A stretch of 64,000 bases of DNA from Bittarella massiliensis (ex Durand et al. 2017) (GTDB lineage Bacteria > Bacillota > Clostridia > Oscillospirales > Ruminococcaceae): NCBI RefSeq assembly GCF_017566145.1, contig NZ_JABFCL010000010.1:1-64000 (forward strand), in the 5' to 3' direction. The notes under the pieces are model-generated. The model searched no databases, was not told the origin of the DNA, and was given only the letters and a program-made list of their open reading frames with translations. Shown piece after piece: positions 8,806-17,789 of this stretch (positions within the stretch are counted from its first letter, which is position 1; each line of letters opens with the position of its first letter). Position numbers and translations under genes: made by a program.

Positions 8806-8845
8806 TCAAACAGTCTACCCGGCAATTCTCAACTTTTTATCAATT
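8806..8845 (-). promoter_or_regulatory. Response-regulator box and promoter for the two-component operon
   Basis: On the minus strand TTGATAA-N4-TTGAGAA, then nine bases, then TAGACT. The 20-base box (8826-8845) differs from the one at 6885-6904 at a single position, and the spacing to the -10 is the same. Confidence 0.75.
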
Positions 8846-9006
8846 TCGCGGGCAGACCCGGTTATCTTTGTAAAGGGGAGGAGGGCCTGTCCTCCTCCCC
8901 CACGAGTATAGCACATCTCCCCCCTCCCGCCAAAAGGGACATTTGTATCAATTGACAGACAATGGGTTCAAATATCGTGAAATATGTGCAAACTATACTG
9001 ATTTCG
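8846..9006. other. Intergenic region between divergent operons
   Basis: A short purine/pyrimidine-skewed stretch with no credible reading frame. It separates the minus-strand two-component operon from the branching-enzyme promoter. A TTGACA at 8955 has no good -10 at the right distance. Confidence 0.4.
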
Positions 9007-9035
9007 TTGACCTTTGTCCCCATTTGCTATACAGT
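9007..9035 (+). promoter_or_regulatory. Promoter of the branching-enzyme gene
   Basis: TTGACC (9007-9012), 17 bases, TACAGT (9030-9035). It lies 77 bases upstream of the GTG start. Confidence 0.5.
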
Positions 9036-9111
9036 AGAGAAAAAGGGGGGAATTTTCTCCCCGCGGTGAGAGGGAGGGCATCCTCCCCTCTCGTGACAAG
9101 GAGTGACCGCT

Positions 9112-11076
9112 GTGAAAAACAGATTGAAATTGCTCGAGATCGACCCCCTCCTCACCCCGTTTGAAGGGGACATCCGCCTGCGGGACGAGCGGTACCGCGG
9201 CGTCAAAAAACAGCTGCTGGGCGGGAGGGGCACCCTCTCCGACTTCGCCAACGGCAGCCTCTACTACGGCTTTCACCCCAGCGAAGACGGCTGGGTCTAC
9301 CGGGAGTGGGCCCCCCACGCCGAGGCGGTGCACCTCTTCGGCGACTTCAACGGCTGGGATCGGGAGTCCCACCCCTGCCGCAAATTGGAAAACGGCAACT
9401 GGGAACTGCGGGTCAAAGGCCCCATCCCCCACCAGTCGGAGGTCAAGGTGCAGATCACGGCCGACGGCACCTTCTTTGACCGCATCCCCCTCTACGCCCG
9501 CCGGGCGGTACAGGATCCCCTCACCTTTGGCTTCAACGGCCAGATCTGGTGGCCCGACAAGCCCTTTGTCTGGACCGACGGCGACTTTGTGCGCCACCGG
9601 GACACCCCGCCCCTGATCTACGAGTGCCACGTGGGGATGGCCGGGGAGGAGCCCAAGGTCTCCTCCTTCCGGGAGTTCACCGAGACCGTCCTCCCCCGGG
9701 TCAGGCGGCTGGGCTACAACACGGTGCAGCTGATGGCGGTGATGGAACACCCCTACTACGCCTCCTTCGGCTACCAGATCTCCAACTTCTTCGCCGTCTC
9801 CTCCCGGCTGGGCACGCCGGAAGACCTAAAGGAGCTGATCAACACCGCCCACGGGATGGGGATCGCCGTCTTTTTGGACCTGGTGCACTCCCACGCGGCC
9901 AAAAACACCGCCGAGGGGATCGCCGCCTTCGACGGCACCGAGTACCAGTTTTTCCACGCCGGGCCCCAGGGGGACCACCCCGCCTGGAACACCAAGCTCT
10001 TTGACTACGGCAAGCCCCAGGTGCTCCACTTCCTCCTCTCCAACTTAAAGTACTGGCTCACCGAGTACCACTTCGACGGTTTCCGCTTCGACGGGGTCAC
10101 CTCCATGCTCTACCACGACCACGGCCTGGGGGAGAGTTTTGACTCCTACCAAAAGTATTTCAGCATGAACACCGATGTGGAGGCGGTCACCTACCTGCAG
10201 CTGGCAAACGACCTCATCCGCGAGGTCTCGCCCAATGCCGTCACCATCGCCGAGGACATGAGCGGGATGCCGGGGATGTGCGTCCCCATCGCCGACGGCG
10301 GCATCGGCTTTGACTACCGCCTCTCCATGGGGGTGCCCGACTTCTGGATCAAGACCCTCAAGTCCCAGAGGGACGAGGACTGGGACCTGGGCAAGATGTG
10401 GTTTGAACTCACCACCCGCCGCCCGCAGGAGAAAAACATCGGCTACTGCGAGAGCCACGACCAGGCCATGGTGGGGGACAAGACCCTCATCTTCTGGCTG
10501 GCGGACGCGGAGATGTACTGGCACATGGACCTCAACTCCCACAGCGACGTCATCGAGCGGGCCGTCGCCCTGCACAAGATGATCCGGCTGGTGACCTTCT
10601 CCCTGGCGGGAGAGGGCTACCTCAACTTTATGGGCAACGAATTCGGCCACCCCGAGTGGATCGACATGCCCCGGGAGGGCAACGGCAACAGCTACCAGTA
10701 CGCCCGCCGCCAGTGGAGCCTGGCCGACAGCCCCTTCCTGCGCTACCAGCACCTGCAGGCCTTTGACATGGCCATGATCGACCTGCAAAACAGCGGCAAC
10801 CTGCTGGGGGCCCCCTCCAACCTGCAAAAGCTCAGCCACAACCGCAAACTGCTGGTCTACCGCCGGGGCGACTACCTCTTTGCCCTCAACTTCCACCCCG
10901 TAAACGACTGCAAGACCAAACTCCCCCCGCCGGAAAAGGGCCGGGTCTGGCTTCCGGTACTCCACACCGCCGAAACGCGCTTTGGCGGCTGGATGGAGAG
11001 CGGCGACATCCCCCCCGCCGGGCCGGACCCCCTCTTCCTCCCCCGCCGCAGCGGGGTGGTCTACAAACTGTCGTAA
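9112..11076 (+). CDS. 1,4-alpha-glucan branching enzyme, eukaryotic type
   Basis: A 654-residue GH13 enzyme that makes alpha-1,6 branches in glycogen. An N-terminal CBM48 (REWAPHAEAVHLFGDFNGW) precedes the TIM barrel with the four GH13 regions: DLVHSH, GFRFDGVTSM (nucleophile Asp), the general acid in AEDMSG, and ESHDQ. A C-terminal beta domain closes it. The pattern (GFRFDGVTSMLYHDHG, MGNEFGHPEWIDMPREGN) is that of the animal/fungal GBE1 branch (GH13_8), not of E. coli GlgB; bacteria of the gut are known to carry this type. GTG at 9112 with AAGGAG eight bases before is preferred over GTG at 9103. No other glycogen gene is nearby. Confidence 0.9.
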   Translation: MKNRLKLLEIDPLLTPFEGDIRLRDERYRGVKKQLLGGRGTLSDFANGSLYYGFHPSEDGWVYREWAPHAEAVHLFGDFNGWDRESHPCRKLENGNWELRVKGPIPHQSEVKVQITADGTFFDRIPLYARRAVQDPLTFGFNGQIWWPDKPFVWTDGDFVRHRDTPPLIYECHVGMAGEEPKVSSFREFTETVLPRVRRLGYNTVQLMAVMEHPYYASFGYQISNFFAVSSRLGTPEDLKELINTAHGMGIAVFLDLVHSHAAKNTAEGIAAFDGTEYQFFHAGPQGDHPAWNTKLFDYGKPQVLHFLLSNLKYWLTEYHFDGFRFDGVTSMLYHDHGLGESFDSYQKYFSMNTDVEAVTYLQLANDLIREVSPNAVTIAEDMSGMPGMCVPIADGGIGFDYRLSMGVPDFWIKTLKSQRDEDWDLGKMWFELTTRRPQEKNIGYCESHDQAMVGDKTLIFWLADAEMYWHMDLNSHSDVIERAVALHKMIRLVTFSLAGEGYLNFMGNEFGHPEWIDMPREGNGNSYQYARRQWSLADSPFLRYQHLQAFDMAMIDLQNSGNLLGAPSNLQKLSHNRKLLVYRRGDYLFALNFHPVNDCKTKLPPPEKGRVWLPVLHTAETRFGGWMESGDIPPAGPDPLFLPRRSGVVYKLS

Positions 11077-11130
11077 CCGCGAACCGGCCGGCCCGACAGC
11101 CTGCCGGCCGCGAGAAAGGAGCGCGATTTT

Positions 11131-11388
11131 TTGAAAAAATCAATCAAGCAGCCCGCCGGGCTGGTCAAATCCTCCAAGTCCATCGCCCGCTCGCTGGCCT
11201 TTGTGGGCTCGGTCGTCTCGGTGGGGGCGGTGGTGGTCTCCGCGGTGGGCGGTCTCTTTGCCTACAAACTCTACCGCACCCTCTCCGCCGCGCAAAAAGC
11301 CCTCCCCAAGATGGAGCGGGCGGCAGAACTCTACATCGCCCAAACCGCCCGGGAGGGGGAGGACGCCCCTTCCCGGCGCGACCCGTAA
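11131..11388 (+). CDS. Small membrane protein of unknown function
   Basis: An 85-residue protein starting at TTG 11131 after AAAGGAG. It has a basic N-terminus, one membrane helix (about residues 24-46, VGSVVSVGAVVVSAVGGLF) and an amphipathic tail. I do not recognise a family. It lies 54 bp behind the branching-enzyme gene and shares its terminator, so it may be co-transcribed. Confidence 0.55.
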   Translation: MKKSIKQPAGLVKSSKSIARSLAFVGSVVSVGAVVVSAVGGLFAYKLYRTLSAAQKALPKMERAAELYIAQTAREGEDAPSRRDP

Positions 11389-11394
11389 CCTTCA

Positions 11395-11430
11395 AACGCC
11401 CCGCCGGGCCGCTCTCGGCGGGGCGTTTTT
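11395..11430 (+). terminator. Terminator
   Basis: A perfect 12-bp stem (AACGCCCCGCCG with 11416-11427) and a T run. Confidence 0.85.
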
Positions 11431-11660
11431 CTCCTCCCTCCAAAAATCCTCCCCGGCAGGGCCTTTTCCTCCGCTCTCTCCAAAACAGGCTGCATGAACT
11501 TTGCAACTTTATTTTGTGCACCTTTTATAGCCACCTCTCTTCCCTCCCCCTCTTTTACCCCCCTTCAGCCCGCCTGGAGAGCGGGTTTGTCCCCCTTTTT
11601 CCACTGCGGAAGAAGGGGGGCAAATTTCGGCGGCCGCTTTGTGAAAATAAAATAAAAGAA
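11431..11660. other. Intergenic region, no gene seen
   Basis: About 230 bases between the terminator and the moxR promoter. It has no convincing frame with a ribosome site and no conserved structure that I recognise. Confidence 0.4.
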
Positions 11661-11689
11661 TTGCCACATCTCCCCCCGCCGTGTAAAAT
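11661..11689 (+). promoter_or_regulatory. Promoter of the MoxR operon
   Basis: TTGCCA (11661-11666), a 17-base spacer and TAAAAT (11684-11689), 62 bases before the start codon. Confidence 0.65.
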
Positions 11690-11751
11690 ATCGATAGATT
11701 GTGTGTTTTTCAAAGGCCACCCAAGAGATTAGAATGCGGAGGAATGGGAAG

Positions 11752-12723
11752 ATGAATCGCGATTATGTCTACAAGTCCCAGGACATTGTCAACGAGGTGA
11801 AAAAGGCCGTGATCGGCAAAGACGACGTGGTCACCAAGGTCATGCTTGCAGTGCTGGCCCGTGGCCACGTTTTGTTGGAGGACATCCCCGGCGTGGGCAA
11901 AACCACCCTGGCGGTGGCCTTCTCCAAGGCCATGAACCTGGACTACAACCGGGTGCAGTTCACCCCCGACGTCATGCCCTCGGACGTGACCGGCTTCTCC
12001 ATCTACGACAAGGAAAAGCAGGAATTTGTCTACAAGCCCGGCGCGGCCATGTGCAACCTCTTTCTGGCCGACGAGATCAACCGCACCTCCTCCAAGACCC
12101 AGTCGGCCCTGCTGGAGGTGATGGAGGAGGGCAGCATCACCGTGGACGGGGTCACCCGCCAGACCCCCCGCCCCTTTGTGGTCATCGCCACCGAAAACCC
12201 CATCGGCTCGGTGGGCACCCAGCTGCTGCCCGAGTCCCAGCTGGACCGCTTTGCCGTCTGCCTCACCATGGGCTACCCCGACGCGGAGAGCGAACTGAAC
12301 ATCCTGCGCGACCGCAAGGGCCACAACCCCCTCGAGGACATCGAACCCATCGCCAGCGGCGAGGAGATCATGGCCATGCAAAATGAGGTGGACGAGGTGC
12401 ACGTCCACGACGACATCTACCGCTACATCACCGAGATCGCCGCCGCCACCCGCAGCCACCCCGACTTGCGGCTGGGCCTCAGCCCCCGCGGCACTTTGGC
12501 GGTGGCCAAGATGGCCCGGGCCAACGCCTACTACCTGGGGCGCGAGTACGTGGTGCCCGACGACGTGCGCGCCGTGCTCAAGGCCACGGCTGGTCACCGG
12601 GTGCTGCTGACCTCCAAGGCGGGGGTGGCCGGGCTGACCGGCGGCGACATTCTGGAGAAGATTCTCGGGGAGATCGAGCCCCCCTCCATCCAGCAGCCGA
12701 CCCGCCCCCGGCGGGACCGCTAG
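11752..12723 (+). CDS. MoxR-family AAA+ ATPase
   Basis: A 323-residue MoxR-type chaperone ATPase: Walker A GVGKTT (about residue 45), Walker B LFLADEINR (about 105), sensor 1 ATENP and the C-terminal lid. I chose ATG 11752 (MNRDYVYKSQ) because GGAGG and GGGAAG lie just upstream; the longer frame to 11701 lacks a ribosome site. It is followed by a DUF58 gene and a transglutaminase-like membrane protein, the standard MoxR-DUF58-TgpA unit. In this family the ATPase is thought to remodel the partner complex at the envelope. Confidence 0.92.
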   Translation: MNRDYVYKSQDIVNEVKKAVIGKDDVVTKVMLAVLARGHVLLEDIPGVGKTTLAVAFSKAMNLDYNRVQFTPDVMPSDVTGFSIYDKEKQEFVYKPGAAMCNLFLADEINRTSSKTQSALLEVMEEGSITVDGVTRQTPRPFVVIATENPIGSVGTQLLPESQLDRFAVCLTMGYPDAESELNILRDRKGHNPLEDIEPIASGEEIMAMQNEVDEVHVHDDIYRYITEIAAATRSHPDLRLGLSPRGTLAVAKMARANAYYLGREYVVPDDVRAVLKATAGHRVLLTSKAGVAGLTGGDILEKILGEIEPPSIQQPTRPRRDR

Positions 12724-12735
12724 GGGCCGGGCGCC

Positions 12736-13905
12736 ATGTGGGTTCGCAAATGCGTCTACGGCCTGCTGGTGGTGGGGATGGCCCTCTTCTCGATCTTTTA
12801 CAAGGACTACCTCTCCTATCTGACCTTCGCCATCACCCTGCTGCTGCCGCTGCTCCTCTACCTCCTGCTGCGCCTGGCGGTGCGCTACACCAAGATCTCC
12901 CTCTCCTGCGAACACCATTCGGTGGTGGCGGGGGATTTGCAGACGCTGCACATCAAGGCGCGGGTGCGCTCCTTTCTGCCGGTGTCCGAGTGCCGGGTGA
13001 CCCTGGCCTGCCGGCACCAGTACTACGGGGGCGAGGACCTGCAGACGGTGGTCTTTCCCCTCTTCCCCCTCAACGGACAGGACTTCACCTTCCCCATCCG
13101 GGCCCTCTACGGCGGCAACGCCGTCATCGAGGTGCGCTCCATCGTCTATTTTGACGCCTTTAAACTCTGGAAGCGCCGGGCCAAAGAGCTGCCCGACCCG
13201 GTGCCCTTCACCGTGATGCCGGTGATCTACGAGATCGAGTCCAACATGGCCCAGCGCCACGCCCTGGGCGAGAGCGACACCTTCGACCAAAACCGGTTCG
13301 GCGACGACTACTCCGAGACCTTCGGCATCCGCGACTACCAGCCCGGCGACAAGCTGCAGCGCATCCACTGGAAGCTGACGGCCTCCCAGGGCCGGTTCAT
13401 GGTGCGCCAGGGCAGCTATCCCCTGCAAAACGCCCCCCTGCTGCTGCTCGAACTCTGGGCCGACCCCAGCCGCCCCCGCTACAAAAAGGAGTTGAGCGCC
13501 GCCCTGGACGCCTGCGCCTCCCTCTCCTTCTACCTGCTGGAACAGGTGGGGGAACACCAGCTCTGCTGGTGCGATGAGAGCGGGCTGCACCGCTCCCCCG
13601 TCCGCTCGGAGGAGGAGGTGCTCGACGCCCTGCAACAGGTCTTTGGTGCCAAGCCCTACGCCGACCGGCCGCACATGCTGCAGGACTACTACCTGGACCA
13701 GCTGGCGGGGACCGAGCCCTACGCCTTCTACGTCACCCCGAACCTGACGGAGGAGGTGGCCAAGGACGACCGGCTGCGCAGCTTTGGCGACAGCTTCACC
13801 ATCTTCTACACCAACCCCGACGGGGGCGAGCAGGCCCGGGGGCCGGGACTGGTCCCCATCGACCCCGACCAGGTGGGCGCAAGCCTGCAAAATCTCATGC
13901 TGTAA
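12736..13905 (+). CDS. DUF58 domain-containing protein
   Basis: A 389-residue protein. Two adjacent N-terminal membrane helices (about residues 8-25 and 28-52) precede an Ig-like beta region and the DUF58 signature YQPGDKLQRIHWKLTA (about residues 201-216), then a vWA-like fold. It starts 12 bp after moxR. Known partners are the MoxR ATPase and a transglutaminase-like membrane protein, both of which flank it here. Function is not defined; an envelope or peptidoglycan-related role is the usual proposal. Confidence 0.85.
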   Translation: MWVRKCVYGLLVVGMALFSIFYKDYLSYLTFAITLLLPLLLYLLLRLAVRYTKISLSCEHHSVVAGDLQTLHIKARVRSFLPVSECRVTLACRHQYYGGEDLQTVVFPLFPLNGQDFTFPIRALYGGNAVIEVRSIVYFDAFKLWKRRAKELPDPVPFTVMPVIYEIESNMAQRHALGESDTFDQNRFGDDYSETFGIRDYQPGDKLQRIHWKLTASQGRFMVRQGSYPLQNAPLLLLELWADPSRPRYKKELSAALDACASLSFYLLEQVGEHQLCWCDESGLHRSPVRSEEEVLDALQQVFGAKPYADRPHMLQDYYLDQLAGTEPYAFYVTPNLTEEVAKDDRLRSFGDSFTIFYTNPDGGEQARGPGLVPIDPDQVGASLQNLML

Positions 13906-13918
13906 GGAGGGCCCTGTC

Positions 13919-16465
13919 TTGTCAAAAAAATCCGCTTCCCGCGCGCCCTCCCGGCGCAAGGACGTCGAGCCCGGCCACAACAGCGGCCTCTTCTTTCAGG
14001 AGGGCGCCTCCCTCGCCTTTCGCTGGGAGGTGCCGGGCTTCAGCTATTTCGTCACCATTGTGCTGGCCTTTCTCTGCCTGCTGGGCTTTGCCAGCACCTT
14101 CTCGACCATCTACAAAATCGACCAATCCCACTCCAACTTGATGTTGGGGGTGGCGGTCTTCCCCCTGCTCTTCGGGCTCATCTACTTCAACAAGTACACC
14201 ACCCGCATCGGCCTGCCCATCGCCTTCGCCGGCTTTGCCGGGGTCTGCGTCTGGATGGGGGACCGCCTGCTCCCCAGCGCCTACATGGCCTACAACGCCC
14301 TGGCGGCGCGGATCAACACCCGCATCCCCACCGAGCTGCCCTACGTCTCCTACTCCTTTGCCGAGGGCGACAGCTCCGATCTCTGTTTCATGCTGGTCTT
14401 CTTCCTCCTCTCCGCCGGCATCTGCTGGTTCATCCTCCGCCGGCCCAGCCTGCCCATGGTGCTGCTCTTGAGCTTCCCCGTCATCGAGGTGGGGATGTTC
14501 GTGGGCCTGGTGCCCGCCTACTTCTCCTTTTTGCTGCTGGTGGCGGCCTACGCCGGCATCGGCGCCATGCAGGTGGTGCGCCAGCGCCGGGGGGAGGGGG
14601 TGTTTATCCACCCCAAAAGGAAAAAGGACGTCCTCTTCTACAACGGCGTGCACCGCAAGTGGCTCTCGATGATCGTCTCGGCCATCCTGATCGCCGCCGT
14701 CTGCCTGAGCATGGGCGGGGCCACCGCCCTGCTGGCCCCGGCCCTCTACGACTCGACAGCGGTGCAGAACTTCCGCGACGACATGGCCGAGGCCCTGGAG
14801 GACTTCCCCCTCAGCGGCAACTTCGGGGGCGCTTCCGGCGGGCTCAACGGCGGCAAGCTCTACGAGGTGGACGGCCTGCACTTCACCGGCCAAACGGCCC
14901 TGCGGGTCACCGGCCCCTACTTTGGCGACACCTTCTACCTGCGGGGCTTTGTGGGGGGCGAGTACATCCACACCGCCTGGCTCCCCGCCGACATGGCCAG
15001 GGAGACCCAGCTCGCCCAGGAGATGTACGACGCCTTTGAAAGCAGCGGCAGCCACCCCCAAAACCTGCAGGGGGAGACCGTCTCCCTGGCCCGCAAGGCC
15101 TTCAGCAACCAGGTGAAGCGCAGCGTCCTCTCCCACGTGAAGGTCGAAAACCGAAACGCCAACTCCGCCTACACCTACACCCCCTACAACGGCCTTTTCA
15201 GCGGCGACGATGTCACCTTCTCGGGGGAGGCAAACGTCTCGGTCAAGAGCAAAAAGCGCAAGTACGAGTTTGACTACTTTGCCCTGCCCAGCATGCTGGA
15301 GGTGGGGAGCCTGCGCCAGGCCGCCGCCTCGGCCAGCGACGCCCCCGCCGATTACACCGAGCGCCTCGCCGCCTACGAGGCCTATGTCCACCAGACCTAT
15401 ACCGAGCTGCCCGACAAGGGGCTCTCCAGCATCCGCGCCGCCTGCACCCCCGAAAAATACCGGGAGCTGGGCGGCCTCGAGGGGTACTCCAAATACGTCC
15501 GCACCCTGCTGCAATCCAACAAAATTTACGACATGAACCCGGGCAAGGTGCCCGAGGGCGAGGACTTCATCACCTACTTCTACGACAAGATGGACGGCGG
15601 CTTCTGCGTCCACTACGCCTCGGCGGCGGTGGCCATGTTCCGGGCCGCCGGCGTCCCCGCCCGGTATGTGGAGGGCTACCTGGTCAAGGGCGACACCTTC
15701 TCCAGCGGCAAGGACGCGGGGGACCAGCTGGTCTACGACATCAGCGGCGAGGCCATCTCCAACCCCGCCCGCCAGGTGGATGTGCTGGATTACAGCGCCC
15801 ACGCCTGGGCCGAGGTCTATGTGGACGGCTACGGCTGGATCCCCATGGAGATGACCACCACCTTCCGCGACCCCTACGACGGGTACAGCTATCCCCTCCT
15901 CTCGGGCGACCGCTCCCCGCTGGAGGGCGAGGACAGCGCCAAGGGGGAGGAGGATGTGGGCGGGGCGGACGGCCCCCAGACCGTGCAGGAGAAGTTTTTG
16001 GGCTTCCGCTTTGGGGACACCTGGATCGGCCAGCTGCCCCTCCCCCTGATGATCCTCCTCTTTGTGGGGGCGCTGCTCACCCTCTTCCTCGCCGCCCTTC
16101 TCCTGCGCGCCGGCATCGTCCGCGCCGGCCGGGCCAGCCGCTACCGCCGGGCCGGCCACACCCAGAGGGTCCTGCTCGACTACGGCCGGCTGGAGCGGGT
16201 GCTGCGCTACCTGGGCGAGGGCAACCGGCAGCATCTGCCGCTGGACGAGTACGCCGCCTCCCTGCAAATCCGCCACCTGACGGTGCATGAGGGCGACTTC
16301 GCCAAGGCCCTGGAGCTGGCGCAGAAGGCCCGCTTCTCCAAAGGCGGTTGCACCGCCGGGGAGAGCCGGTGGATGGAGGCGTTCGTGGCCCACTTTGCCA
16401 AGCGGGTGTTCAAGGACCTGTCGCTGCCCAAACAGTTCTCCTTCCGCTTTATCCACCTCAACTAG
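13919..16465 (+). CDS. Transglutaminase-like membrane protein (TgpA type)
   Basis: An 848-residue protein starting at TTG 13919 behind AAGGAGG. About six N-terminal membrane helices are followed by an extracytoplasmic domain with a complete transglutaminase-like triad: Cys in GGFCVHYASA (about 562), His in DYSAHAWAEVY (about 627) and Asp in VDGYGWIPME. A final membrane helix (about 702-728) leads to a cytosolic tail. It completes the MoxR-DUF58-TgpA unit, ending at a terminator. Whether it crosslinks or cleaves a substrate is unknown. Confidence 0.85.
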   Translation: MSKKSASRAPSRRKDVEPGHNSGLFFQEGASLAFRWEVPGFSYFVTIVLAFLCLLGFASTFSTIYKIDQSHSNLMLGVAVFPLLFGLIYFNKYTTRIGLPIAFAGFAGVCVWMGDRLLPSAYMAYNALAARINTRIPTELPYVSYSFAEGDSSDLCFMLVFFLLSAGICWFILRRPSLPMVLLLSFPVIEVGMFVGLVPAYFSFLLLVAAYAGIGAMQVVRQRRGEGVFIHPKRKKDVLFYNGVHRKWLSMIVSAILIAAVCLSMGGATALLAPALYDSTAVQNFRDDMAEALEDFPLSGNFGGASGGLNGGKLYEVDGLHFTGQTALRVTGPYFGDTFYLRGFVGGEYIHTAWLPADMARETQLAQEMYDAFESSGSHPQNLQGETVSLARKAFSNQVKRSVLSHVKVENRNANSAYTYTPYNGLFSGDDVTFSGEANVSVKSKKRKYEFDYFALPSMLEVGSLRQAAASASDAPADYTERLAAYEAYVHQTYTELPDKGLSSIRAACTPEKYRELGGLEGYSKYVRTLLQSNKIYDMNPGKVPEGEDFITYFYDKMDGGFCVHYASAAVAMFRAAGVPARYVEGYLVKGDTFSSGKDAGDQLVYDISGEAISNPARQVDVLDYSAHAWAEVYVDGYGWIPMEMTTTFRDPYDGYSYPLLSGDRSPLEGEDSAKGEEDVGGADGPQTVQEKFLGFRFGDTWIGQLPLPLMILLFVGALLTLFLAALLLRAGIVRAGRASRYRRAGHTQRVLLDYGRLERVLRYLGEGNRQHLPLDEYAASLQIRHLTVHEGDFAKALELAQKARFSKGGCTAGESRWMEAFVAHFAKRVFKDLSLPKQFSFRFIHLN

Positions 16466-16485
16466 TCCCCCGTCTGGCTGCAACA

Positions 16486-16535
16486 GAGGGAGGGGGCGCG
16501 GCTCGTTTGAGCCGTGCCCCCTCCCTCTCTCTTTG
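16486..16535. terminator. Terminator after the transglutaminase gene
   Basis: A 19-bp near-perfect stem (16486-16504 with 16509-16527) and a T-rich tail. The GNAT gene converges on it from the other side. Confidence 0.85.
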
Positions 16536-16557
16536 GACCAGTATCCGGCAGCACCGG

Positions 16558-17307
16558 TCACCGGCTGCACATCCGCTGCAGCTGGGCCGTGTCCAGCAGG
16601 TTCACCGTCTGAAACTCCCCCTTGTAAAAAACCGCCCAGTTGTTGAAGGCGCAGGGCAGCTCCTTGGCCTTTTGCAGGCTGTCCACCTGGACGAGGGAGA
16701 CCGGAATGCCGTTTTCGCGGCAGTAGCCCTCCACCCGCTCCACGCTCCGCGCAACGTAGGGGCACTGCATGTCGTAGTAGACAGTCAGCTCCTCGCTCTC
16801 GATTCGCTCCCTCTTGGCGCTTGGCGCAAAGGCGGGGGCCGTCCCGTCAAAGGAGAGGGCAAGCAGCTCGTACCCGCTGGCGGTGGCGTCCACCACCTCA
16901 AAGTCAAATCCCTTGGCAAAGGCCTGGTCGGAGAGCCAGGACTTCTGTTTCCTCGCCCCCAGCATGCAGACGCCGGAGCGCCCCCTCTTCCGGGCGTCGG
17001 ACAGACAGTACTCCATCAGGGCGCGCCCATATCCCTTGCCCCGGTGAGGGCCGATGACCCACAGGCAGTACAGGTAGTCGTAGTTTTCGCCCACCACCGG
17101 CACCCAGGCCGTCTCCAGGGGGGCGTACTCGATGAAGACCGTGCCCTTTGCGTCCAGCTTGCGAAAGACGTGCCCCTCCTTCAGCCGCTGTGCGAGCCAC
17201 TGCCGCTTCGCCTCCACCCCCGGGTGGACCACCCTGCTGCGTATGATGCAGCACAGGTGCTCATCGGCCAGGTTCTCCTCCGTCAGGTTGATAAAGGTCC
17301 CTTCCAT
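16558..17307 (-). CDS. GNAT acetyltransferase with C-terminal YoaP-like domain
   Basis: A 249-residue protein. The N-terminal ~150 residues are a GNAT fold with the acetyl-CoA loop VIGPHRGKGYGRALM. The rest resembles the YoaP domain, a thioredoxin-like unit with the short C-P motif in YYDMQCPYVAR. The start at 17307 (MEGTFINLTEEN) fits the family; the open frame to 17487 has no ribosome site and runs into low-complexity residues. YoaP-type fusions are widespread in Firmicutes, but the substrate is not known. Confidence 0.8.
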   Translation of the reverse strand: MEGTFINLTEENLADEHLCCIIRSRVVHPGVEAKRQWLAQRLKEGHVFRKLDAKGTVFIEYAPLETAWVPVVGENYDYLYCLWVIGPHRGKGYGRALMEYCLSDARKRGRSGVCMLGARKQKSWLSDQAFAKGFDFEVVDATASGYELLALSFDGTAPAFAPSAKRERIESEELTVYYDMQCPYVARSVERVEGYCRENGIPVSLVQVDSLQKAKELPCAFNNWAVFYKGEFQTVNLLDTAQLQRMCSR

Positions 17308-17461
17308 CTGCGCCCCTCTCCCTTCTCCTCGCCGCCCCGCCCTTTTCCGGGCGACTCGGCTTCTTTTCACCAGAATAACACATCTTCCCCCCTCCTCAAC
17401 CTGAATCTCCCCCTTTTTCGACAGGTCGCGCAGACAGGCCGGTGCCCTGCGCGCGATTTTA

Positions 17462-17545
17462 TGGTATAATAGCCGCAGAGCGGCCATTATACCTGAAAAC
17501 GGCCAGGCAGATGCGCAAACGACCTTTGCCCCTGCCCCATGGCCG
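17462..17545. repeat. Second location of the REP-like element
   Basis: A 31-base dyad (17463-17493) pairs 13 of 14 positions around AGA and includes GGTATAAT and ATTATACC at its ends. The dyad and the following 50 bases match positions 10-95. It carries TATAAT in both orientations, so it could act as a mobile promoter for the RlmD gene downstream. Confidence 0.7.
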
Positions 17546-17789
17546 ATGCCATCACGCGTTTCACAGCTGTGATATATGGGCGCAACCTTTCAAGGACCGA
17601 AAACAACTTTGCCGGCTTCTCCGCACCGGCGCCGGTGGGAGGGCTCTCCCATCGCCCGATCGCGGGGGCGGCCCCCTCCCTACAGGAGGGGGGGAGCGCC
17701 GTCAAAAGCCGTCTTTCACCGCCCCCCTCCAGCCTTTTGGGGGCGCGCATCACCGGGCTCCGGCCCGCCACAACGGGGTATTGACTGAA
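17546..17789. other. Leader region of the first RlmD gene
   Basis: About 240 bases with several short GC hairpins (for example GGGAG-GGC-TCTCCC near 17640). I see no gene and no known riboswitch pattern. Confidence 0.35.

Noticed and set aside
13922..16765. Very long open frame on the minus strand opposite the transglutaminase gene
   Set aside because: Shadow frame caused by high GC; low-complexity, Gly/His/Val/Asp-rich translation with no domain, and the plus-strand gene is clear.
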